A DNA stretch of 64,000 nucleotides from positions 2,108,001 to 2,172,000 of the forward strand of contig NZ_CP091881.1 in assembly GCF_022163125.1 (NCBI RefSeq), given 5' to 3'. Under the pieces are notes generated by a model that was not told the DNA's origin, made no database searches, and was given only the letters and a program-made list of their open reading frames with translations. Below are positions 1 to 8,186 of this stretch, in pieces. The stretch comes from Paenibacillus sp. HWE-109. GTDB taxonomy: Bacteria > Bacillota > Bacilli > Paenibacillales > NBRC-103111. Made by a program: the position numbers and the translations under genes. Position 1 is the stretch's first letter. The number at the start of each line of letters is the position of its first letter.

Positions 1-434
1 CGGGTCATTATGTGAATATCTCATCGATCTTTGGTGTGTGGGCTGTTCCAACGTTCAGCCTGTATGCAGCTTCCAAATTTGCTGTAGAAGGTTTCTCCAA
101 AGCAATGGCTGCTGAACTAGAACCCTTCGGGATCAAGACAACAATTGTGGAACCCGGTGTATTCGAAACAGAATTTATGGGACATTCAAGGAAATTAGCT
201 GAACCTTTACCTGAATATGCCCCTATTTATGAAGCATTCTACCGAGGATATGAGTCTTTGAAAAAGGGTGATCAAGGTAAAGCGGTAAAAGCGATGATCA
301 CGATGATCAACAGTGAGAATCCGCCGCTGCATTTCCCGGTCGGTGCACTGGCGACATATGGCATTCGGGATGCTCTGGGCCAAAGGATCAAGGAAGTCGC
401 GGCGTGGGAAGAGGTATCACTCATTGCCGAATGA
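1..434 (+). CDS. Short-chain dehydrogenase/reductase, 3' part of gene
   Basis: This is the C-terminal part of an SDR-family NAD(P)H-dependent oxidoreductase; the reading frame is open to the left edge, so the gene starts outside the window. The visible protein holds the end of the family's active site: NISS supplies the catalytic Ser region and YAASK is the Tyr-x-x-x-Lys motif. It is followed by the usual PG-x-(F/T)-x-T stretch (EPGVFETEF) that shapes the cofactor and substrate pocket. The Rossmann glycine motif lies upstream and cannot be checked. The substrate cannot be told from this part. A strong terminator follows the stop by about 10 bases, so this is the last gene of its transcript. 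Confidence 0.9.
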   Translation, partial: GHYVNISSIFGVWAVPTFSLYAASKFAVEGFSKAMAAELEPFGIKTTIVEPGVFETEFMGHSRKLAEPLPEYAPIYEAFYRGYESLKKGDQGKAVKAMITMINSENPPLHFPVGALATYGIRDALGQRIKEVAAWEEVSLIAE

Positions 435-442
435 TGAATTTC

Positions 443-483
443 AAAAGGAGCTAGGCGGCTTGTACGCTTAGCTCCTTTTTTTA
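443..483 (+). terminator. Rho-independent terminator of the SDR gene
   Basis: AAAGGAGCTA (444-453) pairs with TAGCTCCTTT (469-478) and is followed by a T run. It closely resembles the terminator at 49912-49950, including the GCTTGTA loop region. Confidence 0.85.
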
Positions 484-506
484 CATATAAGAATTTACAT
501 GGTTTT

Positions 507-530
507 GGGTAAGCGAAGCTTAGCCCTATT
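507..530 (+). terminator. Weak second hairpin before repeat array 1
   Basis: GGGTAAGC and GCTTAGCCC can pair with one bulge and are followed by TATTT. It resembles the terminator that precedes array 2 (GGGTAAGC/GCTTACCC at 11491), so it may be a decayed terminator or part of the repeat flank. Confidence 0.4.
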
Positions 531-559
531 TAACATATAAAAATTTATATGTTTTTGGG

Positions 560-3084
560 TTTGGGATGAGTGATTTTGGCCGAATAAAGGGTATTGAGTT
601 CGTTAGGTGGCTTGGTTTTCCTCAAGGTTCATTGACTGGGTGACCTAGCCTGCAGGCTAGGTTATTCATAATGGTGTCCACCACAGACTTCTTTGCTTTG
701 GAGGTTCTCGGTCTTAAAGGGCATCTAATGAACTGTATGATGCTTATAGATGAGAAAATGGCTATTTTGGAAATTTAATGAACTGAGTTGGCGCTATCCG
801 GCACTTTATTGGCAGAATGCTGGTCATTTGCTTGAAATAGAGCATCTGGCATTCATTAGATTTTCAAAATAAGCGATTTTGGCCGAATAAAGGGTATTGA
901 GTTCGTTAGGTGGCTTGGTTTCCCTCAGGGTTCATTGACTGGGTGACTTAGCCTGCAGGCTCGGTTATTCATAATGGTGTTTACCACAGACTTCTTTGCT
1001 TTGGAGGTTCTCGGTCTCAAAGGGCATCTAATGAACTGTATGATGCTTATAGACGATAAAATGGCTACTTTTGAGTTTTAATGAACGGAGTTGGCGCTAC
1101 CCGGCACTTTATTGGCAGAATGATGGCCATTTGCTTGAAATAGAGCATCTGGCATTCATTAGATTTTCAGAATAAGCGATTTTGGCCGAATAAAGGGTAT
1201 TGAGTTCGTTAGGTGGCTTGGTTTTCCTCAAGGTTCATTGACTGGGTGATCACGCCGCAGGCTCGGTTTTTCATATTGGTGTCCACCACAGACTTCTTTG
1301 CTTTGGAGGTTTTCGGTCTTAAAGAGCATCTAATGAACTGTATGATGCTTATAGACGATAAAATGGCTACTTTGGAAATTTAATGAACGGAGTTGGCGCT
1401 ACCCGGCACTTTATTGGCAGAATGCTGGTCATTTGCTTGAAATAGAGCATCTGGCATTCATTAGATTTTCAAAATAAGCGATTTTGGCCGAATAAAGGGT
1501 ATTGGGTTAGTTAGGTGGCTTGGTTTTCATCAGGATTCATTGACTGGGTGACTTAGCCTGCAGGCTTGGTTATTCATAATGGTGTTCACCACAGACTTCT
1601 TTGCTTTGGAGGTTCACGGTCTCAAAGGGCATCTAATGAACTGTATGATGCTTATAGACGATAAAATGGCTACTTTGGAAATTTAATGAACTGAGTTGGC
1701 GCTACCCGGCACTTTATTGGCAGAATGCTGGTCATTTGCTTTAAATAGAGCATCTGGCATTCATTAGATTTTCAAAATAAGCGATTTTGGCCGAATAAGG
1801 GGTATTGAGTTCGTTAGGTGGCTTGATTTTCCTCAAGGTTCATTGACTGGGTGACCATGCTGCAGGCTCGGTTTTTCATAATGGTGTCCACCACAGACTT
1901 CTTTGCTTTGGAGGTTCTCGGTCTTAAAGGGCATCTAATGAACTGTATGATGCTTATAGATGAGAAAATGGCTATTTTGGAAATTTAATGAACGGAGTTG
2001 GCGCTATCCGGCACTTTATTGGCAGAATGATGATCATTTGCTTGAAATAGAGCATCTGGAATTCATTAGATTTTCAAAATAAGCGATTTTGGCCGAATAA
2101 AGGGTATTGAGTTCGTTAGGTGGCTTGGTTTCCCTCAGGGTTCATTGACTGGGTGACTTAGCCTGCAGGCTCGGTTATTCATAATGGTGTTTACCACAGA
2201 CTTCTTTGCTTTGGAGGTTCTCGGTCTCAAAGGGCATCTAATGAACTGTATGATGCTTATAGACGATAAAATGGCTACTTTTGAGTTTTAATGAACGGAG
2301 TTGGCGCTACCCGGCACTTTATTGGCAGAATGATGGCCATTTGCTTGAAATAGAGCATCTGGCATTCATTAGATTTTCAGAATAAGCGATTTTGGCCGAA
2401 TAAAGGGTATTGAGTTCGTTAGGTGGCTTGGTTTTCCTCAAGGTTCATTGACTGGGTGATCACGCCGCAGGCTCGGTTTTTCATATTGGTGTCCACCACA
2501 GACTTCTTTGCTTTGGAGGTTTTCGGTCTTAAAGAGCATCTAATGAACTGTATGATGCTTATAGACGATAAAATGGCTACTTTGGAAATTTAATGAACTG
2601 AGTTGGCGCTACCCGGCACTTTATTGGCAGAATGCTGGTCATTTGCTTTAAATAGAGCATCTGGCATTCATTAGATTTTCAAAATAAGCGATTTTGGCCG
2701 AATAAGGGGTATTGAGTTCGTTAGGTGGCTTGATTTTCCTCAAGGTTCATTGACTGGGTGACCATGCTGCAGGCTCGGTTATTCATAATGGTGTCCACCA
2801 CAGACCTCTTTGCTTTGGAGGTTCACGGTCTCAAAGGGCATCTAATGAACTGTATGATGCTTATAGACGATAAAATGGCTACTTTGGAAATTTAATGAAC
2901 TGAGTTGACGCTATCCGGCACTTTATTGGCAGAATGATGGTCATTTGCTTGTAATAGAGCATCTGGCATTCATTAGATTTTCAGAATGAGCGATTTTGGC
3001 CAAATAAAGGGTATTGGGTTCGTTAGGTGGCTTGGTTTTCCTCAAGGTTCATTGACTGGGTGACCATGCCGCAGGCTCGGTTTT
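560..3084. repeat. Tandem array 1 of a 302-303 bp non-coding repeat
   Basis: The landmark CGATTTTGGCC recurs at 571 (variant), 874, 1177, 1479, 1782, 2084, 2387, 2689 and 2991, giving spacings of 302-303 bp and about 8.3 units. No unit carries a plausible reading frame with a ribosome binding site. The array has a higher-order pattern: 851-1388 reappears without a visible difference at 2061-2598, an offset of 1210 bp or four units, and the unit joining 2599 onward switches to the sequence of a different earlier unit. Each unit contains a forward and an inverted copy of a module ending TAATGAA. From 3085 to the next gene I see only ordinary AT-rich sequence. Confidence 0.95.
643..662. repeat. 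Perfect 20-bp palindrome inside the first repeat unit
   Basis: ACCTAGCCTGCAGGCTAGGT is its own reverse complement. In the inner units of the array the right arm is degraded (ending GGCTCGGT or similar). A near-perfect version occurs in the last unit of array 2 at 12730-12749. Confidence 0.8.
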
Positions 3085-3259
3085 ACGTCAGCACAATCCA
3101 TCTAGCATTCTAAACTCAATCCTCGTTATCGAGCAGCTTCTAGGCGGATTGGTGGTCATTTGGCTCTTTTTGTTTTTGTTTAACGCCAACTTTTGACGAA
3201 ACGTGTCAAATTTTACAATCCTTTTACTCTCCAATAATACGGGTATGAAAGTCCCCTCC

Positions 3260-3265
3260 TATAAT
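3260..3265 (+). promoter_or_regulatory. Possible -10 element of the polyamine-like operon
   Basis: A perfect TATAAT lies 33 bases before the chosen ATG. No good -35 element is visible at the right distance, so this is only a candidate. Confidence 0.3.
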
Positions 3266-3298
3266 GAAGACAAACTAACGCTTGAATGGGGAGAACAT

Positions 3299-4837
3299 AT
3301 GACATCCGATCAAATTTCACAATTTGAAAAGAAAGTGATAATCCGCAGCATTGAAGCCGCAGATTTCCAGAAAATAATTGCCTTGCAGCACATATGCTTC
3401 CCGAATATGAACCCTTGGCAGATATCGCATTTGGAGAGCCACATTCGTATTTTTCCTGAGGGACAAATTTGTGTGGAACTGGATGGCGATATCATCGGCT
3501 CCTGTTCGAGCTTAATTGTTAATTTCGATGATTACTTGGAGCAGCATACCTATTCTGAGATTACGGATAAAGGTTTTATCCGCAACCATAACCCGCGTGG
3601 TGAAAATTTGTACGGGATGGAAGTCATGGTGCATCCTGACTATCGTCGAATGAAAATCGGCAGAAGATTATATGAGGCTCGCAAGCGATTAGCTGAGAAG
3701 CTGAATCTTCGGAGCATCATTGTTGGGGGCCGCATTCCCGGGTATCACAAACATAGTGACATGATGTCGCCGCGAGAATATGCGGAAGAAGTGCTTCAAC
3801 AGAACATTTATGATCCTGTTCTCACCTTCCAGATGATGAACGGCTTCACCCTGAAGCGGATTATTACGAACTATTTGTCCGATGACGAGGATTCCATGAA
3901 CTTCGCCGCATTGCTCGAATGGAACAATATTGACTATAAGCCCAGCAACAGCAAGACACACTACAAGCTGTCGTTCCCTGTTCGCATTTGTGTCATTCAA
4001 TATATGATGAAAAAAATTGACTCCTTCGAGGAGTTCGCGACACAATGCGAGCACTATGTCGATGTTTCTGCTGATTATAAATCCGATTTTGCCGTTTTCC
4101 CGGAAAATGTGACGATGCAGCTGCTCTCGTTCCTCGAGGAACGCTCACCGAGCCTTGCCGTTCGAAAACTCAGCACGTTCACGATGCAGTATGTTGAGTT
4201 ATTTACCGAATTAGCGGTTAAATATAATGTGAACATCATTGGCGGCTCTCATTTCGTCGAAAAAAACAATCGTATCTATAACGTCGGCCATTTATTCCGC
4301 CGGGACGGAACGATTGCACAGCAGTACAAGCTGCATATCTCACCGAACGAACGAAGATGGTGGGGAATCAACGGCGGCTCGAAGCTTGAAGTTTTCGATA
4401 CAGACTGCGGGAAGATATCGATCCAGCTAAGCAGCGATATCGAGTATCCGGAAATTTCGCGTATTGTTGCCGAGGAAGGCGCTCAGATTATTTTCGTGCC
4501 TTTTTGCGCGGAAGATCGTCAAGCATTTCTTCGTGTGAAATATTGTGCCCAGGCACGGGCGATTGAGAATCAAGTGTTCACCGTGACTTCTGGAACTGTT
4601 GGCAATCTTACACATGTGGACAATGTCGATATTCAATACGCACAGTCTGGTGTATATACCCCTGCTGATTTCTCCTTCCCGCGGGATGGGATCGCTGGCG
4701 AATGCAGCGAGAATACAGAGACAGTCATCATGGCGGAGGTCGACATGGAGATTTTGCAGCGCCACCGCAAATCGACGGATGTTTTGACCTTTCGAGATCG
4801 ACGAACCGACATCTATTCCCTTCAAATTCGTTCCTAG
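3299..4837 (+). CDS. GNAT acetyltransferase fused to a nitrilase-family domain (YhcX-like), catalytic Cys replaced
   Basis: A cytosolic two-domain protein of 512 residues, the length known for Bacillus YhcX. Residues about 15-200 are a GNAT acetyltransferase domain (MVHPDYRRMKIGRRLYEA is the acetyl-CoA loop region). Residues about 225-505 are a carbon-nitrogen hydrolase fold. In that domain the triad Glu (FPEN, residue 269) and Lys (QYKLH, residue 344) are present, but the position of the nucleophilic Cys reads Ser: QLSSDIEYPE, where the family has CYD-x-(E/R)-(F/Y)-PE. The codon is AGC at 4430, one base from TGC. The ATG at 3299 is chosen because GGGGAGA lies just before it; an upstream in-frame GTG at 3203 has no ribosome binding site. 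It is the first gene of a tight three-gene operon. Whether the hydrolase domain is inactive is an inference. Confidence 0.9.
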   Translation: MTSDQISQFEKKVIIRSIEAADFQKIIALQHICFPNMNPWQISHLESHIRIFPEGQICVELDGDIIGSCSSLIVNFDDYLEQHTYSEITDKGFIRNHNPRGENLYGMEVMVHPDYRRMKIGRRLYEARKRLAEKLNLRSIIVGGRIPGYHKHSDMMSPREYAEEVLQQNIYDPVLTFQMMNGFTLKRIITNYLSDDEDSMNFAALLEWNNIDYKPSNSKTHYKLSFPVRICVIQYMMKKIDSFEEFATQCEHYVDVSADYKSDFAVFPENVTMQLLSFLEERSPSLAVRKLSTFTMQYVELFTELAVKYNVNIIGGSHFVEKNNRIYNVGHLFRRDGTIAQQYKLHISPNERRWWGINGGSKLEVFDTDCGKISIQLSSDIEYPEISRIVAEEGAQIIFVPFCAEDRQAFLRVKYCAQARAIENQVFTVTSGTVGNLTHVDNVDIQYAQSGVYTPADFSFPRDGIAGECSENTETVIMAEVDMEILQRHRKSTDVLTFRDRRTDIYSLQIRS

Positions 4838-4857
4838 ACAGGGAGGAGCTTTAGCTC

Positions 4858-5748
4858 ATGTATATGCAAACCCTTAAAGTAGCTACCGCACAATATGGCC
4901 TCGCAGATGTCCAGTCTGACGCTGACTTCTGGTCCCGACTAGGAATGAAATTGCGCGAGACGGTGGCAAAAGGCGCAAATCTCATTATTTTCCCTGAATA
5001 TGTGACCGCGCATTTGCTTAGCCATCAGCCCGTAATGACACATGAAGAGGCATGTCGGCATCTAAATGCTTACACAAGTGAATATATCGCCTTTTTTCAG
5101 CGTTACAGCCGTGAACTGAATGTTGTCATCCTTGGGGGAACCCATATTTGCCAAGAGGACAAAGGCTTCGTAAACAAAGCCAGCCTTTTTTTCCCGGATG
5201 GCCGCATCGAGGAGCAGAATAAGCTCCATTTAACGCCCGAAGAGAGAAACCGCTGGCCGCTTGCAGCAGGTGACAAGCTGAATATCATTGAAACGCAGTG
5301 GGGACGTTGGGCGATTCTGACTTGTTATGATATTGAATTTCCTGAACTTGCCCGATTGGCTGGGGAGAGCGGTGTGCAATTGGTATTGTGCCCTTCTTAC
5401 ACAGATAGTGCTTTCGGCTATCACCGTGTCCGGTATTGCTGTCAGGCCAGAGCGATCGAGAATCAATACTATGTCGTGCTAAGCGGGATGGTGGGCTCAT
5501 TGCCGGATGAGCGTCCGCAGGTGGATCAAGGATATTGTCAGGCTGGCATATTTACGCCATGCGACGTGCCTTTTTCAGCAGATGGCATAATCCAGGCAGG
5601 CGAGGTGAACCGAGATATGTTCGTGTTCGCTGAGCTGGATTTCGCTAAACTTCATGCCAATCACAAGCAAGGTGTGGTTGCGCCCTTTTATGACCGTCGA
5701 CGAGTGTACAACAGAGAATTGCGTAAAATGCGAATAGAGGAGTGCTGA
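4858..5748 (+). CDS. Carbon-nitrogen hydrolase (nitrilase superfamily amidohydrolase)
   Basis: A 296-residue cytosolic enzyme of the nitrilase superfamily, which hydrolyses C-N bonds of amides or carbamoyl amines. The full triad is visible: Glu47 (FPEYV), Lys122 (NKLHL) and Cys156 (TCYDIEFPE). It is clearly related to the C-terminal domain of the preceding gene, sharing the motif order and several segments, and so probably arose by duplication. It starts 20 bases after that gene with GGGAGGAG eight to nine bases before the ATG. The next gene follows directly. In the context of a SpeD-type decarboxylase, a substrate such as an acylated or carbamoylated polyamine is possible (compare N-carbamoylputrescine amidase of the same superfamily), but nothing in the sequence fixes it. 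Confidence 0.9.
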   Translation: MYMQTLKVATAQYGLADVQSDADFWSRLGMKLRETVAKGANLIIFPEYVTAHLLSHQPVMTHEEACRHLNAYTSEYIAFFQRYSRELNVVILGGTHICQEDKGFVNKASLFFPDGRIEEQNKLHLTPEERNRWPLAAGDKLNIIETQWGRWAILTCYDIEFPELARLAGESGVQLVLCPSYTDSAFGYHRVRYCCQARAIENQYYVVLSGMVGSLPDERPQVDQGYCQAGIFTPCDVPFSADGIIQAGEVNRDMFVFAELDFAKLHANHKQGVVAPFYDRRRVYNRELRKMRIEEC

Positions 5749-6213
5749 ATGATGGAATATTCAACGTATGGACGTCATGTTGCTGTGGATGCTTGGGGAG
5801 TACATTTTGATCACTTAAATGCGGCTGACCTCCTGTGCAAACAAATGGTCCAAGCGGCAGAAGCGAGCGGAGCCACGATTCTTTCGGTCCAATCCAAACA
5901 ATTCGAGCCGCAAGGCGCCACGGTGTTGCTTCTCTTATCCGAGAGTCACATGTCAATCCACACGTATCCGGAAAAAGGCTTCGCAGCACTGGATTGCTAT
6001 ACGTGCGGAGAAACGGTCGATCCCCAAGTAGCTATTCAAGCGATGCTCGACTTTTTACAACCAGATTCAACTTCACAAGCTAGCCTATCAAGAGGTATGG
6101 GAGCGCTGCATGTTCGTATTTCGAATGAGGCAGATGAAGTGGATACTGCGCATGAGGCAGATCCCTCCGATGCTGCTGCAGACGCTTCGGATGCTGCGAA
6201 ATTTCGGATGTAG
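5749..6213 (+). CDS. speD: SpeD-type S-adenosylmethionine decarboxylase proenzyme (pyruvoyl enzyme)
   Basis: A class 1B AdoMet decarboxylase, a self-cleaving proenzyme whose new N-terminal pyruvoyl group is the cofactor; the product normally donates aminopropyl groups for spermidine. The processing motif LSESHMSIHTYPE is intact: cleavage is expected between Glu65 and Ser66, and His71 and Cys86 (YTCG) match the processing and proton-donor residues of the Thermotoga enzyme by spacing. At 154 residues it exceeds the usual length of about 125; the excess is an Ala/Asp/Glu-rich tail after residue 115. The ATG follows the upstream stop directly, and a second ATG at 5752 is equally possible. Family members in other bacteria have been shown to act on ornithine or arginine instead, so the substrate is open. 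No spermidine synthase gene is nearby. Confidence 0.9.
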   Translation: MMEYSTYGRHVAVDAWGVHFDHLNAADLLCKQMVQAAEASGATILSVQSKQFEPQGATVLLLLSESHMSIHTYPEKGFAALDCYTCGETVDPQVAIQAMLDFLQPDSTSQASLSRGMGALHVRISNEADEVDTAHEADPSDAAADASDAAKFRM

Positions 6214-6234
6214 TGTCATTTATGGTGAAAACGG

Positions 6235-6270
6235 AACGCTAACAGCGAAGGATGCTGTTGGCGTTTTTTG
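6235..6270 (+). terminator. Terminator of the SpeD operon
   Basis: AACGCTAACAGC (6235-6246) pairs with GCTGTTGGCGTT (6254-6265) with one mismatch, followed by TTTTTT. Confidence 0.9.
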
Positions 6271-6560
6271 TGCGTCTGCTGAATGAAGCGGAACGTTGAT
6301 CCGTTATATTGGGGGATATGCACATAAATGAGGCTGTTGCGGATCGTGTTCGTTATATGTTAGGAGATCGCCTGATTGGAGGCGGAAACACCGCGGAATA
6401 AGTGATCTAAGTTCCCTCAAACTAGCAATTTGTCTGAATTTGGACCGAATAAGGCATCTACAATCCGCTTCATTGGCGCCTGAGCGTAGGGAAGTTCCGG
6501 GAATCCGCCGGACAGCAGCAAACGGAGCAGTTTGCACTTATGAAAAGTGACATTAAATAT
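6271..6560. other. Gene-free stretch, possible second intergenic repeat family
   Basis: No reading frame here has a ribosome binding site or recognisable product. The sequence has a mosaic look similar to the 302-bp family (GGACCGAATAAGGCATC compares with GGCCGAATAAAGGGTATT) but does not align over its length. Only one copy is in the window, so its repetitive nature cannot be shown here. Confidence 0.35.
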
Positions 6561-6563
6561 AAT

Positions 6564-6590
6564 TTGACAGTAACTGTCATAAGGTATAAA
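6564..6590 (+). promoter_or_regulatory. Promoter and TetR-type operator of the DHA2 efflux gene
   Basis: TTGACA (6564-6569) and TATAAA (6585-6590) are spaced by 15 bases. A perfect palindrome TGACAGTAACTGTCA (6565-6579) overlaps the -35 element. The half-site TGACAGT recurs at 8165-8171 next to the -10 element of the tetR gene downstream of the pump, which suggests that this regulator represses both. Confidence 0.65.
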
Positions 6591-6631
6591 CTTTCATTAT
6601 TGAAGTTGAACAACAAAAGGAGGCATCTACT

Positions 6632-8146
6632 TTGAAACGAAAAAACAACAAAGTTCTAATTGTAACTGGCCTAATTATCGGAATTATTTTCGCTGAGCTT
6701 GATGAAACCGTCGTTAGCACGGCTCTGCCCAGTATTATTCGTGATTTGAACGGATTGTCGTTGTATGGCTGGGTGGCTGGGATCTACATGCTCACGATGA
6801 CAGCTTTCATGCCGATTCTGGGAAAGTTGGCGGATTTGTTTGGACGTAAGCGAATTTATATTCTGAGCATGAGCTTATTCATAGGGGGATCGATCATAAG
6901 CGGATTCGCAAGCTCGATGCCGACATTACTTTTGGGGCGCGGCATTCAAGGGATCGGAGCTGGGGGGCTGCTGCCGCTGGCTATGGTTATTTTCGGCGAT
7001 ACGTTTACCGTTGAGCAGCGCGCCAAAACTCAAGGGATTTTCGGTGCAGTCATGTTTGTTCCGCAGCTCCTAGGACCATTGCTCGGGGGATACTTCACGC
7101 AGCATATTTCTTGGCATTGGATTTTCTGGGTCAATATCCCGGTCGGCATCGTTGCGGCTATCCTGCTTTCTATCGGGTTGACCGAATCCAGAGGCAACAT
7201 GAAATCGAGCATCGACTGGGCAGGCGCGATTCTACTCGTTGGAGCGATCGTTTCCCTGCTCCTAACGCCAGTTCTCCACGAGACCGAGGGACTCGCTTGG
7301 GGTTCGCCTCCGATCGTTGGCTTGTGGGCGCTCGGCGTCATCTTGATCGGCTTGTTCGTATTCGCCGAGCATAAGGCGAAAGAACCGATTCTGCCGCTGC
7401 ATCTCTTCAAGAATCGAACGTTCGTCGTACTATCGCTTCTGGTATTTACGCTGGTGATAGCGATTATGGGTTCCTTCGCTTCGTTCCCGTTCTTCGCTCA
7501 GAACGTGCTCGGCCTCTCGCCGATTGCATCCGGATACCTTACTTTGCCATTAATGGCCGGAGTCATTGTCTCGAGCCTGGTAACCGGTCGATTAATGACT
7601 AAAGTAGCTTATAGAACCATTTTCATCGTATCGATGGTGCTTACTGTACTTGCTCTTTTCTTGCTGACCAGTCTTGATATGAACACACCTATTATGGAAA
7701 TCCTGGGCTTCTTTATTCTTCTTGGGCTCGGTTACGGTTTTCTACTTAATAATAATCTGATTGTGCAAGAGTCAGTAGAGAAGGAGAACAGCGGTGTCGC
7801 ACTTACATCGATCACGTTATTTCAGTCGTTCGGGATGACGATTGGGGTCAGTGTTTTCGGCAGCTTGCTCGCTTCCCACGTTAAATCTGGCATTGACAAG
7901 CTCGTCTTAACATTGCCAGCGAACAGCGCTGCAATCATCGGTGATGCCGCGCAGGGAAGTATTCCGTTTGGCCTTGACTGGAAAATGATCGAACAGATTA
8001 AATCCGTTTTCTCGGAGGCTTTCCAGAATCTCTTCTGGGTCAGTTGCATCATTGCCATAGTCGTTATCTGCATCTGTTTCTTTTTGAAAAGAGAAGTGAT
8101 TGCAATCTCGTCCCCCCAAGAAGAAGCGGTGGGGCTGGAAACATAA
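6632..8146 (+). CDS. MFS multidrug efflux transporter, DHA2 (EmrB/QacA) family
   Basis: A 504-residue inner-membrane proton-drug antiporter expected to have 14 transmembrane helices. The start carries the family motif around the first helix (ELDETVVSTALPSI, the D-(E/x)-T-(I/V)-VN-x-ALP region of DHA2 pumps), then GKLADLFGRKR, the MFS loop 2-3 motif A, and LGRGIQGIGAG, motif B with its conserved Arg. It begins with TTG preceded by AAAAGGAGG at good spacing. The tetR gene 40 bases downstream on the same strand and the shared operator half-site point to a classical repressor-pump pair. The drugs carried cannot be predicted. A final short basic C-terminal helix end is normal for the family. Confidence 0.93.
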   Translation: MKRKNNKVLIVTGLIIGIIFAELDETVVSTALPSIIRDLNGLSLYGWVAGIYMLTMTAFMPILGKLADLFGRKRIYILSMSLFIGGSIISGFASSMPTLLLGRGIQGIGAGGLLPLAMVIFGDTFTVEQRAKTQGIFGAVMFVPQLLGPLLGGYFTQHISWHWIFWVNIPVGIVAAILLSIGLTESRGNMKSSIDWAGAILLVGAIVSLLLTPVLHETEGLAWGSPPIVGLWALGVILIGLFVFAEHKAKEPILPLHLFKNRTFVVLSLLVFTLVIAIMGSFASFPFFAQNVLGLSPIASGYLTLPLMAGVIVSSLVTGRLMTKVAYRTIFIVSMVLTVLALFLLTSLDMNTPIMEILGFFILLGLGYGFLLNNNLIVQESVEKENSGVALTSITLFQSFGMTIGVSVFGSLLASHVKSGIDKLVLTLPANSAAIIGDAAQGSIPFGLDWKMIEQIKSVFSEAFQNLFWVSCIIAIVVICICFFLKREVIAISSPQEEAVGLET

Positions 8147-8154
8147 GAATCGAA

Positions 8155-8171
8155 CCTGTTATAATGACAGT
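8155..8171 (+). promoter_or_regulatory. -10 element and operator-like half-sites before tetR
   Basis: TATAAT at 8160-8165 is flanked by CTGT (8156-8159) and ACAG (8167-8170), an inverted pair, and the right side reproduces the TGACAGT half-site of the pump operator. No clear -35 element is seen. Confidence 0.45.
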
Positions 8172-8186
8172 TGAGGTGATAGATTC

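Noticed and set aside
560..3084. CRISPR array
   Set aside because: The repeat unit is about 302 bp with no alternation of short repeats and unique spacers, and no cas genes are near.
6304..6537. Minus-strand reading frame of 77 codons before the DHA2 pump
   Set aside because: No ribosome binding site, and the composition looks like intergenic repeat sequence rather than protein.
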